DNA of 46,914 nt. Origin: JAPLJC01 sp052326585. Lineage in GTDB: Bacteria > Desulfobacterota > Desulfobaccia > Desulfobaccales > 0-14-0-80-60-11. The notes under the pieces are model-generated. The model was given only the letters and a program-made list of their open reading frames with translations. It ran no database searches and was not told where the DNA came from. The number at the start of each line of letters is the position of its first letter. The first letter of the stretch is position 1. Shown here piece by piece: positions 1 through 7,800 of the stretch. Location: the NCBI GenBank assembly GCA_052326585.1, contig JBKQLU010000041.1, forward strand, positions 1 through 46,914. The letters run 5' to 3'. A program made the position numbers and the translations under genes.

Positions 1-64
1 AGGCTACCTCTGCTTCCCTTAGCTTCCCGATGATCTGCTCCGGGGTAAACCGTTTCCTATCCAT
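1..64 (-). CDS. IS3-family transposase OrfA, N-terminal 21 codons only
   Basis: Reading leftward from an ATG at 64, the peptide begins MDRKRFTPEQIIGKLREAEV. This is the typical N-terminus of the helix-turn-helix OrfA (Tnp_1/IS3-IS407 type) that binds the IS ends and is joined to OrfB by -1 frameshifting. A good Shine-Dalgarno (GGGAGGCAGGGAG, with variation) precedes the ATG. The rest lies beyond the contig edge, so it cannot be judged whether the element is intact. The identification rests on about 20 residues but is distinctive. Confidence 0.75.
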   Translation of the reverse strand, partial: MDRKRFTPEQIIGKLREAEVA

Positions 65-125
65 CTCCCTGCCTCCCTTCGATCCTCTACTCTAACTTAA
101 CATGTGGATCAGTTTTTGGGGGGCA
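1..125 (-). mobile_element. IS3-family insertion sequence, left (orfA-proximal) end, cut by contig edge
   Basis: Positions 1-125 are the reverse complement of the last 84 bases of the window plus 41 further bases of the same element. The outer end is G-rich on this strand (six G then CA at 118-125). Homology to the other copy may run to position 130 with one mismatch, so the exact tip lies between 125 and 130. The start of an OrfA-type transposase reads leftward from position 64. The two copies differ at position 79 and face opposite ways, so they are distinct copies. The target duplication cannot be tested because only one end of each copy is visible. Confidence 0.85.
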
Positions 126-1012
126 GGGCAGAGCGCTACGACCGCAGCCTCAAAGACATCTTCGAACTGCAGGATGAGATCACTATGGAGATCCTCACGG
201 AACTTCGGGTGAGGATCACCGAGGGCGAAACCGTGCGCCTGCAAGCAAAGGGAACCAACAACCTGCAGGCTTACTTGAAAGTCTTGGAATCGGTTTGGTA
301 CAGCAATCAAGGCAACAAAGAAGCGAATGCGGTGGCCCTAAGGCTTTCACAGGAAGCCGTGAGACTGGACCCAAATTACCCAATGGCCCATATCGTTCTG
401 TCCCGCGCGCTCGGGATGGAAGTGTGGCTCGGCGCCAGCACATCGCCCCCAGAGACGCTCTCCGATGCCATGAAATCGGCGCAAAGGGCCATCGAACTGG
501 ACCACTCCTCGGCTGAGGCCCAGTCTGCTGCCAGCAATGTCTTTTTGTTGTTGCATCAGCATGATAAGGCGATTGAAAGCGGAGAGCGGGCTGTGCGTCT
601 TGAGCCCCACAGCGCTACCGCTCTCTTTTTTCTGGCCCTGTCTCTGAACTTTTCTTTTAGGAATGAGGAGGCCATTCCTTTGCTTCGACAGGCTATGCGA
701 CTTAATCCTCTTTGGCTCTATTCGTACATTCAATTCAGTATCGCTTGCCGTGAAACCGGAAGGTATGAGGAGGCGATCGCGGCAACCAAGAAAGCCCTTG
801 AGCTTGCCCCCAATCATGTGAATGCCTATTCTATTCTGGCCACTTTATATAGTAACGCCGGCCGCGAAGCTGAGGCCCGGGCTGCCGCCGCGGAGCTCCG
901 GCGCATAGACCCCAATTTCTCTCTCATAAGGTACGCCAAAGAAATGCCATGGAAGGAAGGGCCCAGAAGAGACCGCATCATAGACGCCCTGCGCCAGGCG
1001 GGGCTGAAGTGA
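104..1012 (+). pseudogene. TPR-repeat protein, C-terminal part of a cyclase/TPR-type protein truncated by IS
   Basis: The open frame begins at a GTG inside the IS end, and only sequence after about position 126 is original. It starts mid-protein at AERYDRSLKDIFELQDEIT. That motif sits just before the TPR array in the large family of adenylate/guanylate-cyclase-like or winged-helix TolB-TPR proteins (usually WAERYDR.L.DIF.LQDEI). About four to five tetratricopeptide repeats follow (for example around residues 70-100, 125-155, 160-190, 195-225 and 228-260), then a basic C-terminus. The N-terminal effector domain (cyclase or DNA-binding) is missing because the IS inserted there. The stop at 1012 looks native. 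The fragment could be translated from the IS-supplied GTG, but loss of function is more likely. Confidence 0.7.
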
Positions 1013-1338
1013 GGCTCAAGGTGATTTCCGGAATATATATCACATGGTCTGCCCCTGCCTGACGGTCCCGGCTCTGGACCCCTGGCGTCCACTATGCACC
1101 AACCGCTCGTTGCGGCCTCTACCCGGTGACCACCGGGTCCTAAATGGGCGCCATCGCCGGCGGCCTGCAGGATTTTCGATAGAAACGCGGGCCTGATCCG
1201 CGGCGGCCACCATCCTCACTACCACCTTCCCGTCAGGGCGTCGGTCTCCAGTCCAAGGGAAAAGCCGGAGCCCGGCTTGCATCCTGGCAATTTAATCCTT
1301 ATTATCAGCCAAATACCGAACTTTATGCGAGGGAGATT
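1013..1338. other. Intergenic region with one perfect palindrome
   Basis: No convincing gene is seen. At 1121-1138 there is a perfect dyad with arms ACCCGGTG and CACCGGGT around two bases. No T-run follows it, so it is not a standard intrinsic terminator. It could be an operator or hairpin. The last 50 bases turn AT-rich and end in the ribosome-binding site of the next gene. Confidence 0.4.
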
Positions 1339-2124
1339 ATGGACTATAAAGCCGCGGCCCACCAACTTAAGGAAACCTTGCGCCTGCGCACCGAGCCTTT
1401 CGGCGTGACTTTTCTGAAAGAGGTGGCGACCCTGCCGGAAGGCACTCGCCGCCCCTCTCAGGTCTTCGGCAAGAAAGTAACTATCTGTCAGGGCGTCACC
1501 ATGGCCCGGATCTACGGATGGGCGGTGGGCCTGACCCGCGACGACCTGCTGTGCGTCCCCGGCATGCTGGCCTTCGGCTTTGTGCCGGTCGCTGACCCCA
1601 TCCTGGAGTTGGGCCAGCTCTTCTGCGAAGTGGGCTTCCACCCCGCCTTGGGCCCGGCCATCAAAGAAGTGGAGGCCATGCCCCGCTTCAAGCCCGGCGA
1701 GGTGGCGGCCATCTACCTTTGCCCCCTGGAGAAGCTGACCCTGGACCCCGAGGTGGTAGTGGTCTACGGCAACCCGGCCCAGCTCATGCGCCTCATCCAG
1801 GCCGTGACCTTCAGCTTGGGAAAAAGGGTCGCCGGCGACTTCGGCGGCAAGGTGGAGTGCAGCTCCTACCTCATCGGGCCTTACCGGGACGGGGAGGTTA
1901 GAGTGGTGATTCCCGGCCAGGGGGACCGCACCTTTTCCATGACCCAGGATGACGAGCTGGTCCTGAGCATGCCGGCCGGGATCCTGGAGGGCGTGCTGGG
2001 GGGCCTCAAGGACGCGGCCCGGAAAATCGGGGCCCGCTACCCCATCACCGTATATCAGAACTTCTCCCCCGCCTTTCCCCAGCCTCACCGGGAACGGGCT
2101 AAGAAATGGGGCATTATCGAGTAG
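1339..2124 (+). CDS. DUF169 family protein
   Basis: This 261-residue protein matches the DUF169 family, which occurs in methanogens and anaerobic deltaproteobacteria and has no established function. It is cytoplasmic in appearance, with no signal peptide or membrane helix. Five cysteines stand out (C50, C72, C96, C128, C174). Several lie in conserved-looking contexts (VTICQGVT, DLLCVPG, IYLCPLE, KVECSSY), which would fit metal or cofactor binding, but that is inference. The ATG at 1339 is preceded by GGGAG with good spacing. The gene stands alone, with about 330 bp upstream and 650 bp of noncoding DNA downstream. Confidence 0.8.
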   Translation: MDYKAAAHQLKETLRLRTEPFGVTFLKEVATLPEGTRRPSQVFGKKVTICQGVTMARIYGWAVGLTRDDLLCVPGMLAFGFVPVADPILELGQLFCEVGFHPALGPAIKEVEAMPRFKPGEVAAIYLCPLEKLTLDPEVVVVYGNPAQLMRLIQAVTFSLGKRVAGDFGGKVECSSYLIGPYRDGEVRVVIPGQGDRTFSMTQDDELVLSMPAGILEGVLGGLKDAARKIGARYPITVYQNFSPAFPQPHRERAKKWGIIE

Positions 2125-2775
2125 TTAAACGCTCTCCCCCAGGCCAAGGTATAGAGTAAGGGGTAAAGCCTTATCGCCTCTCCTGGGCCATCTCAGGCCG
2201 TCCAGACCAGGGTAGTCTCTACCTCTCCGTCCAGGCGCGGCCTCCCCCTTCGCCTGCCCCTGTCCAGGCGGCAGACCACAGCCTCAGGACCCCGGCATAC
2301 CTACCCATAGAATTTTCGGGCCCAGGAGCAAAACCCCGGGAAGGGACTCCTACTCCCCCTGTGCTTAATGTCCCCCACGGACAAAATTCTCAAAATCCAT
2401 CGAGGGGGAAATAGCAGACCCCCCCCTGGTATGGGGCCGACCCAAAAATTTTATAAGCAAAATGTGGCCGATCCCCTCCCCCTCCGTAGATATGTCCTAA
2501 AAAAGCGTCAGACGCTTCTGGCGGCGCTCATGTTTCAATCGGGGGTGTTGCCGGGGTGTGGCAGAGAAGGGGCGAGGGTAGGTCAGAGGTCAATATATGA
2601 TGAGCATATCAGCACTCAACAAGCCGGGTGGGGAACTGCGGAGATATAGCAGTTATCGATACTCTGAGAAGATCCTCATCCAGAACCTTGACCCTCCTTC
2701 ACCTATCATCGTCCCGGCAAAATCTTTAGATCTCCCCGATACGACTGTAAACCTTGCTGGGCGCGCTGATCCGCT
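2125..2775. other. Long intergenic region holding one copy of a dispersed noncoding repeat
   Basis: Lies between the convergent DUF169 gene and pqiC-like gene. No frame here gives a believable protein. Most of 2245-2455 is a copy of a repeat found inverted near 40.1-40.3 kb (see repeat entries). The rest (2456-2775) shows no feature that I can support. Confidence 0.6.
2245..2455 (+). repeat. Dispersed intergenic repeat, copy A
   Basis: This stretch aligns end to end with the reverse complement of 40121-40332. Shared landmarks in order are: CCTTCGCCTGCCCC; an ACCCCATAG-type block followed by GATTTTC-like sequence; GGGACTCCTAC; CCCCCTGTGCTT; CCCACGG followed by two A/T-rich AAAATTCT/AAAATC blocks; GGGGGAAATAGCAGACCCCC; and CTGGTATGGGGCC. 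Conservation is patchy but collinear. The GGGGG-AAATAGCAGA-CCCCC part could form a short hairpin. No reading frame is conserved. Confidence 0.7.
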
Positions 2776-3387
2776 TCAGTGCTTCCCAGCTCCTAGAATA
2801 GCCTCGGCAATCTCCTGGCTGAGCTGGGCCAGCGTCCGGCTCTGTGCCGCCACCAAGGCGGCATAATCCGCACCACTCACCGACTCGCGAATATTGGACC
2901 GATAAGTTTTGATCAGCTTTTTTTCCGGGCCCTTGAAGATGCTCCAGCGCGCCTCCAGCCAGGCGGCGTCGCCCAACCGGCCATCGCAACGAATTACATC
3001 CACTACCACCTGATAGTCGATGGGCACGGACGTGCGCCAGGGATAGAGATAAATCCGTTCGGTCCCCAGGAGAACCCCAATATCGTCAGCCAAAACATTA
3101 GTGAAGTTATCCTTGAAGGAGCCCACCCAGCGATCGAACTGGGCTTTTACCGCCTGGTTGTCGCTGGTGCGGGTGACCAGCATAGACTGGTCGAGGTAAT
3201 CGGCCAGCTTGACGGGACCGATGCCGATAACCGCGTTTTGAGCCGGGCTTTTCCTTGAGATCACCTGGTCTTCCGGTATCGAACTCAAGGTGTAAAAACG
3301 CGATGATTGAGTCCGGCAGCCGCCCAAAAAGATGGCCGCAATCGCCAGGATGACCAGTAAGCCGCGAGAAACTGGCACTACTTTCAT
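2776..3387 (-). CDS. PqiC-like ABC-transport auxiliary lipoprotein
   Basis: A 203-residue outer-membrane-type lipoprotein of the ABC_trans_aux (PqiC/YmbA) family, which works with MCE-domain proteins in lipid transport between the membranes. The N-terminus has a basic start, a hydrophobic stretch and a lipobox LGGC with the lipidated cysteine at residue 24. The early motif SRFYTLSS is typical of the family. I chose the ATG at 3387 because GGAGG lies seven bases upstream; an earlier in-frame start at 3426 would overlap mlaD. It is the last gene of the mla operon, one base after the mlaD stop. Function is inferred from family and context. Confidence 0.85.
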   Translation of the reverse strand: MKVVPVSRGLLVILAIAAIFLGGCRTQSSRFYTLSSIPEDQVISRKSPAQNAVIGIGPVKLADYLDQSMLVTRTSDNQAVKAQFDRWVGSFKDNFTNVLADDIGVLLGTERIYLYPWRTSVPIDYQVVVDVIRCDGRLGDAAWLEARWSIFKGPEKKLIKTYRSNIRESVSGADYAALVAAQSRTLAQLSQEIAEAILGAGKH

Positions 3388-3388
3388 G

Positions 3389-4348
3389 TTATTTTCCTCC
3401 AGTATCTCCAGGTTTCCCTTTGCCACGAATCAGGGCCTCGGGATGCTGATCCAGATAATTGGCTAACTGCTGAATTGACCTGCTCATGGCGGAAATCTCC
3501 TGCAGCGTGTTCTGCAAGTCGACCATCAGCGGTGAATCTTCCGAAAGGGTACCTCTGGCCGTGGACATGGTTTTATCCAAACCGGTCGCCACCCCTCCCA
3601 CCCGGCTGTCAACATTATTCGCCAGCTTGCTGAAATCTTTGGCAGTTTTTTTGACGCCGTCCGCCAGTGGATCCACCTGATGATTCACTTTGGTGAAGAG
3701 CTTGCTGGCGTCCTGAAGGGTGCCTTTCAGGGTACGAATGCTGGCGGTCAGGTCCGGGTCGTTAACGACCTTAGCGACCCCAGCCAGGGCCGATTCTAGA
3801 TGCCTTTCTATCCCCTTGAGATCCAGCTCCCCAAGGGCCTGGGCCAGCCGTGCGCCGGTGGACTGGCAGGTAGGAATCACGACATAGTCCTTATAATCTT
3901 TGTCGGTTTGGGCTGGAGCATAGCAGAGAGTTGACTCGGGATTAAAATCAAGCTCGATCATTAACTGGCCGGTAATAAAACTCTGCATAATCAGCTGGGC
4001 CCGCAGGCCTCTTTCGATGAGCTTCGCAGCAACTTCCCGGTAATTTTTTTCTCCGGCGGTCACCTTGAATCGCGCCGGATCGATTTCGATGAGGACGGGG
4101 ATTTGTGTCTTCATGTTAACAAGGTCGGCTTCGAGAATAATGCTGGTCACCGACCCGACCGGAACGCCCTGGAAGAGCACCGGTGCGCCCGCACTCAACC
4201 CCTTGATGGACTCATTGAAGTACAAAACGTATTTGTTGGTTTTCTGGAAGAATTTGCCCGAACCGAAGACGACCACGCAGGCAGCCATAGTGAGCACCGC
4301 GAGGACCACGAAACCGCCGATCATCATTCTGTTTGCTTGTTTAGCCAT
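3389..4348 (-). CDS. mlaD: MlaD-type MCE-domain substrate-binding protein
   Basis: A 319-residue protein with one N-terminal membrane anchor (about residues 11-30), an MCE domain (about 37-115, including SIKGLSAGAPVLFQGVPVG and the following V.SI pattern), and a long helical C-terminal region with a second hydrophobic-repeat section. MCE proteins form hexameric rings or tubes that ferry phospholipids in the periplasm for the MlaE/MlaF ABC unit. It lies directly between the ATPase gene (18 bp upstream) and the auxiliary lipoprotein gene (1 bp downstream). It is longer than E. coli MlaD (about 180 residues), closer to the longer MCE proteins paired with PqiC-type lipoproteins. Confidence 0.88.
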   Translation of the reverse strand: MAKQANRMMIGGFVVLAVLTMAACVVVFGSGKFFQKTNKYVLYFNESIKGLSAGAPVLFQGVPVGSVTSIILEADLVNMKTQIPVLIEIDPARFKVTAGEKNYREVAAKLIERGLRAQLIMQSFITGQLMIELDFNPESTLCYAPAQTDKDYKDYVVIPTCQSTGARLAQALGELDLKGIERHLESALAGVAKVVNDPDLTASIRTLKGTLQDASKLFTKVNHQVDPLADGVKKTAKDFSKLANNVDSRVGGVATGLDKTMSTARGTLSEDSPLMVDLQNTLQEISAMSRSIQQLANYLDQHPEALIRGKGKPGDTGGK

Positions 4349-4366
4349 CTGTCCCCATCCTCTCGG

Positions 4367-5161
4367 TTAAGATTTCTCCCCCCGGGTTAAAAACAGGCGC
4401 AAATTGGGATCCCGGGTTTCTGCCAAGAGCTGGTTGGGATTGCCCGTGGCCGTCATGGTTCGTTGGGATACATCCAAAAATACGGAATTGTTGCCAATCG
4501 CAAATATGCTGGCCAACTCATGGGTCACCACCACCATGGTGGTGCCCAGGCTCTCGCGCAATTCCAGGATCAGGTCATCCAGACGGCGGGCGCTCACCGG
4601 ATCCAACCCGGCTGAAGGCTCATCGAAAAACAGGATTTCCGGATCCAGGGCCATGGCCCGGGCGATACCGGCCCGTTTCTGCATCCCGCCGCTAATCTCC
4701 GCGGGATAAAACTCTTCGAATCCGGCCATCCCCACCAGCGCCAGTTTCCATTCGATCACCTCGCGAATCTGGTCAGGGCTCAAATCCGTATAGGTTTCCA
4801 GCGGCAGGGCGATATTCTCGGCCAAGGTCATGGAGCTCCATAGGGCCCCGCTCTGGTACATCACCCCGGCCCGGCGAATGATCCGGTCGCGGGTCTGCTG
4901 ATCGCCCCCCCAGAAATCGACATCTCCATAAAAGACCCGACCCTGAGCCGGGGGCTTCAAGCCGATTAAAATGTTCATCAAGGTGCTCTTGCCGCAGCCA
5001 CTGCCGCCCATGACAATGAAGATGTCCCCCCGGTTTATGGTAAAGGTCAGGTCCTCCATAACGACAAAGTCGCCATAAGCCATGGTTAGATGGCGCACGG
5101 TTATGTGGGTTTCTTTTTCCGTCATTTCCACCCTATCCTGAGGCACGGCAGTGGCATTCAC
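4367..5161 (-). CDS. mlaF: MlaF-type ABC transporter ATP-binding protein
   Basis: A 264-residue ABC ATPase with a Walker A GGSGCGKST at 52-60, Q-loop region MYQSGALWSS, signature SGGMQ at 157-161, Walker B ILFFDE at 176-181 and a H-loop THE. The SGGMQKR signature and SAGLDPVSA are typical of MlaF, the cytoplasmic ATPase of the phospholipid transporter. A GTG at 5161, adjoining the mlaE stop, gives this length. An ATG at 5125 (protein starting MTEKETHI) is an equally good start. Coupling to mlaE is translational-style (no gap). Confidence 0.92.
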   Translation of the reverse strand: MNATAVPQDRVEMTEKETHITVRHLTMAYGDFVVMEDLTFTINRGDIFIVMGGSGCGKSTLMNILIGLKPPAQGRVFYGDVDFWGGDQQTRDRIIRRAGVMYQSGALWSSMTLAENIALPLETYTDLSPDQIREVIEWKLALVGMAGFEEFYPAEISGGMQKRAGIARAMALDPEILFFDEPSAGLDPVSARRLDDLILELRESLGTTMVVVTHELASIFAIGNNSVFLDVSQRTMTATGNPNQLLAETRDPNLRLFLTRGEKS

Positions 5162-6295
5162 TCAGATCCCCAACATGTTGCACAAAACGGTGATCACCGC
5201 GGTGGAGGCGATGATCCCGACAATGGCGGTGACCACCGCGGACGTGGCCGCATCACCCACGGCCGAGGCGCTGCGGCCGCACTGCATGCCCCGCATGCAG
5301 CCGGCCAGCGCCACGATCACGCCGAACACGAAACCGGAAAAAAGGCCGATGCCTAAATTCCAGAGACCGACCGACGTCACCGTCTCGTTATAGTATTCCA
5401 TAAAGCCGATATCGAGCATCCCTACCGCCACCACCAGACCACCCAGAATGCCCACGAAATTGGCGTAAAGGCATAGTAGAGGCATCATCAGCGCCAGGGC
5501 TAGCACACGCGGCAGCACCAGAAAATCCATGGGAGATATGCCCAGGGTTTTCAGGGCATCGATCTCCTGGTTCACCTGCATGGTCCCCAGCTGGGCGGCA
5601 AAGGCACCACCGGTGCGGCCGGCCATGACGATGCCGGTCATAATCGCCGCCATCAGGCGCACCATGGCAATGCCCACCAAATCGGCCACATAAATTTGGG
5701 CCCCCAACAGCTTCAGCTGGATGGCGCCGATAAACGCCAGGATCAACCCCACCAAGAAACAGATGAGGGAGACGATCGGCAATGCTTGCGCGCCACAGGC
5801 CTGCATGATCAAGCCCAGATCGGCGCGACGATACTGGGCCTGGCCGTGCAGCAGCCTCAGAAAGGCAATGACCGCATCGCCGAGGAATCCCAGCAATTCA
5901 ACTTCAGATTTGAAGAAATCAACGGTTTCGCTGCCCAAATGTGCGAGAAATGACCCCCGCCCCTCTGCCTTGCGGGCATCTGTCTTTTCCGGCACCGCCA
6001 AGGCCAATGCCAACAGTCTCTGCGCCCCTTGGGGCAGTCCGTCGCTGTGCAGACTAATTTTTTGCTGGGAGCAGAATTTGCGCAAATGTGCCAGGAAGGT
6101 CAACAGCCCGGTGTCCCAATGGGCTAGCTCCCGGGTGTCGAAGATCAGGTTACGAACCCCCGGCTTGCCTTCGAGCGTCTGCTGAACCTGCTCGGTCCCA
6201 GGCAGTTCACCACCCAGCTTCCAGGACCCGGAAAGGATCACCTTCAGCGTGTCTGGAGATGGTTGCTCTATGATCATTTCGCCAGGGGCCGTCAT
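5162..6295 (-). CDS. mlaE: MlaE permease with N-terminal STAS domain
   Basis: A 377-residue fusion. About residues 5-100 form a STAS-like domain (VRNLIFDTRELAHWDTGLLTFL), which in other species is the separate MlaB protein. The rest is the MlaE permease with several membrane helices and the hallmark GRTGGAFAAQLGTM...EIDAL..LGISP coupling-helix motif. It would form the inner-membrane channel of the Mla phospholipid transporter with MlaF. It lies 45 bp downstream of mscS and abuts mlaF. No separate mlaC is in this operon; an MlaC-family gene is found at 39448-40041 instead. Confidence 0.92.
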   Translation of the reverse strand: MTAPGEMIIEQPSPDTLKVILSGSWKLGGELPGTEQVQQTLEGKPGVRNLIFDTRELAHWDTGLLTFLAHLRKFCSQQKISLHSDGLPQGAQRLLALALAVPEKTDARKAEGRGSFLAHLGSETVDFFKSEVELLGFLGDAVIAFLRLLHGQAQYRRADLGLIMQACGAQALPIVSLICFLVGLILAFIGAIQLKLLGAQIYVADLVGIAMVRLMAAIMTGIVMAGRTGGAFAAQLGTMQVNQEIDALKTLGISPMDFLVLPRVLALALMMPLLCLYANFVGILGGLVVAVGMLDIGFMEYYNETVTSVGLWNLGIGLFSGFVFGVIVALAGCMRGMQCGRSASAVGDAATSAVVTAIVGIIASTAVITVLCNMLGI

Positions 6296-6340
6296 GGGCG
6301 TTTTTCTCCATGGTGGCTCTTTAAGTGATTGATTGGAGCT

Positions 6341-7651
6341 TCACCCTTTCCTTTCTTCAGGAATAGACTTGAGATGGACGTCCCGTTGGCAATAGGGCAT
6401 CTCAATGCCATGGTCCCGGAACCGCTTCCTAATGCCCCAGAGAAGATTACTTTTGACTGCGCCGAGGCCGTTTTGGGGGTCGTTGATCCAGACCAGTAGT
6501 TCCAGATTGACGGCGTTATCCCCGAAGCTCAACAAAAGGCAAGCGGGTTCGGGGTCCTTGAGGATCCGATCAGTAGCCGCAGCGGTCTCCAGCATCAGGT
6601 CTCTGGCTTTCTCCAAATCCGCGGCATAGTCGATGCCGACGGGCACTTCTAGACGAACGAGGTTTTGACTGTAAGACCAGTTAATTACCTCCCCGGTTAT
6701 CAGGTTTTCATTGGGGATGAGATGCTCGGTGCCATTTCGGGAAAGAACGGAGATATAGCGGCCTCCCAGGAAATTGATCTGGCCGTACTTATCCCCCAGT
6801 TGAATGACATCGCCGGGCTTAATTGATTTATCCGCCAGAAGGATGAAGCCGCTTAACAGGTTGGCAAAGACTTTTTGTAGACCGAAACCGAGCCCTAACC
6901 CCAGGGCGCCGCCGAACAGGGCGAAGACGGAGAGATCGAGCCCCAGATAATGTAAGACCAGGACGACTGACGCAGAAAAAAGAAAAATGGTGCCGAGCCT
7001 GGATAACAGGATCTGTACGGCAACAGTCAAACCTGAATCGGCCCGCAGCCAGAACTTCCAAATGATGGAAAGAGTTCTTGATAACCAGTAGAGCGCCAAA
7101 AAAATAAGGAGGCCCCTGGCAAGTTGGAGCGAGGAAATGTGCACCTGCCAGAGTTTGAAAGTGATATGATTCAAAAGATTAAGCCAGGGGTCTATGAAAT
7201 GGAAGATGTTGAGCGCGGCATAAAGCCAGATGGCTCCTGCCAGGATACCGGCCCAGAAGCGGTTTTTCATTGGCCCGGTTAATAACCGCATCACAGTAAA
7301 GGCCAGCAAAATTACGCCCGCAATATATATCCCTTCCCGGGACCAGTCGAAATGTTCGGCAATGTCATAGAGGATCCAGGTAAAGAGGAAAGCGAGAAAT
7401 GAATGGGTAACCCGCTTGAAAGTCATTAAGAAGGGCAGGTCGGCGGATAATTCTGGCGCCAAAAAGCTTTGCTCTTTCAGGCGGTTGAGCCAGGCGTCGA
7501 TGTCTCGGATGGCTCGGTTGGTTAAGAAGAGAACCAAGCCGACCACCACGATTTGAGGCGCCATGGCCCAGGAAAGCACATTAAGAGAAAAATACTCCCA
7601 GGCTTGCGACACCAGTTGGTCAACGGAGGCGAGATTAAGGGGAATACCCAT
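6341..7651 (-). CDS. mscS: Small-conductance mechanosensitive channel, MscS family
   Basis: A 436-residue protein with five or six hydrophobic segments in the first 250 residues. The conserved pore helix follows: ALFGGALGLGLGFGLQKVFANLLSG, glycine/alanine-rich as in MscS TM3. The beta domain (PGDVIQLGDKYGQINFLGGRY, IPNENLITGEVINWS) and the alpha/beta domain come next. It opens under membrane tension to release solutes on osmotic downshock. It is longer than E. coli MscS (286) because of extra N-terminal helices, as in the MscM/YbdG-like branch. It is the first gene before mlaE (45 bp) and 149 bp after glgX, so it may head the lipid-transport operon. Confidence 0.88.
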   Translation of the reverse strand: MGIPLNLASVDQLVSQAWEYFSLNVLSWAMAPQIVVVGLVLFLTNRAIRDIDAWLNRLKEQSFLAPELSADLPFLMTFKRVTHSFLAFLFTWILYDIAEHFDWSREGIYIAGVILLAFTVMRLLTGPMKNRFWAGILAGAIWLYAALNIFHFIDPWLNLLNHITFKLWQVHISSLQLARGLLIFLALYWLSRTLSIIWKFWLRADSGLTVAVQILLSRLGTIFLFSASVVLVLHYLGLDLSVFALFGGALGLGLGFGLQKVFANLLSGFILLADKSIKPGDVIQLGDKYGQINFLGGRYISVLSRNGTEHLIPNENLITGEVINWSYSQNLVRLEVPVGIDYAADLEKARDLMLETAAATDRILKDPEPACLLLSFGDNAVNLELLVWINDPQNGLGAVKSNLLWGIRKRFRDHGIEMPYCQRDVHLKSIPEERKG

Positions 7652-7800
7652 AGTATGTATCTCCCGGTAAAGGCCGAAGCTGATAATTAGCGGGTCTTGC
7701 GCCCAATTTTAGTTCAGCAAATGCTATTGAGATCGAGTGATCGGCCCATGATGACTGGCTTACAGGCTCCCGAAATATAGAGGAGGTTAAATACGCTCTC

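Noticed and set aside
1121..1138. Intrinsic terminator after the TPR gene
   Set aside because: The palindrome is perfect but lies over 100 bp from the stop codon and no T-run follows it.
1040..1282. 80-codon minus-strand frame between the TPR fragment and DUF169 gene
   Set aside because: Arginine-rich translation typical of GC-rich noncoding DNA; no recognisable motif.
1219..2088. 289-codon minus-strand frame opposite the DUF169 gene
   Set aside because: Antisense shadow caused by GC-rich codon use; histidine/glycine-rich with no domain, while the plus-strand DUF169 frame has a good start and a family match.
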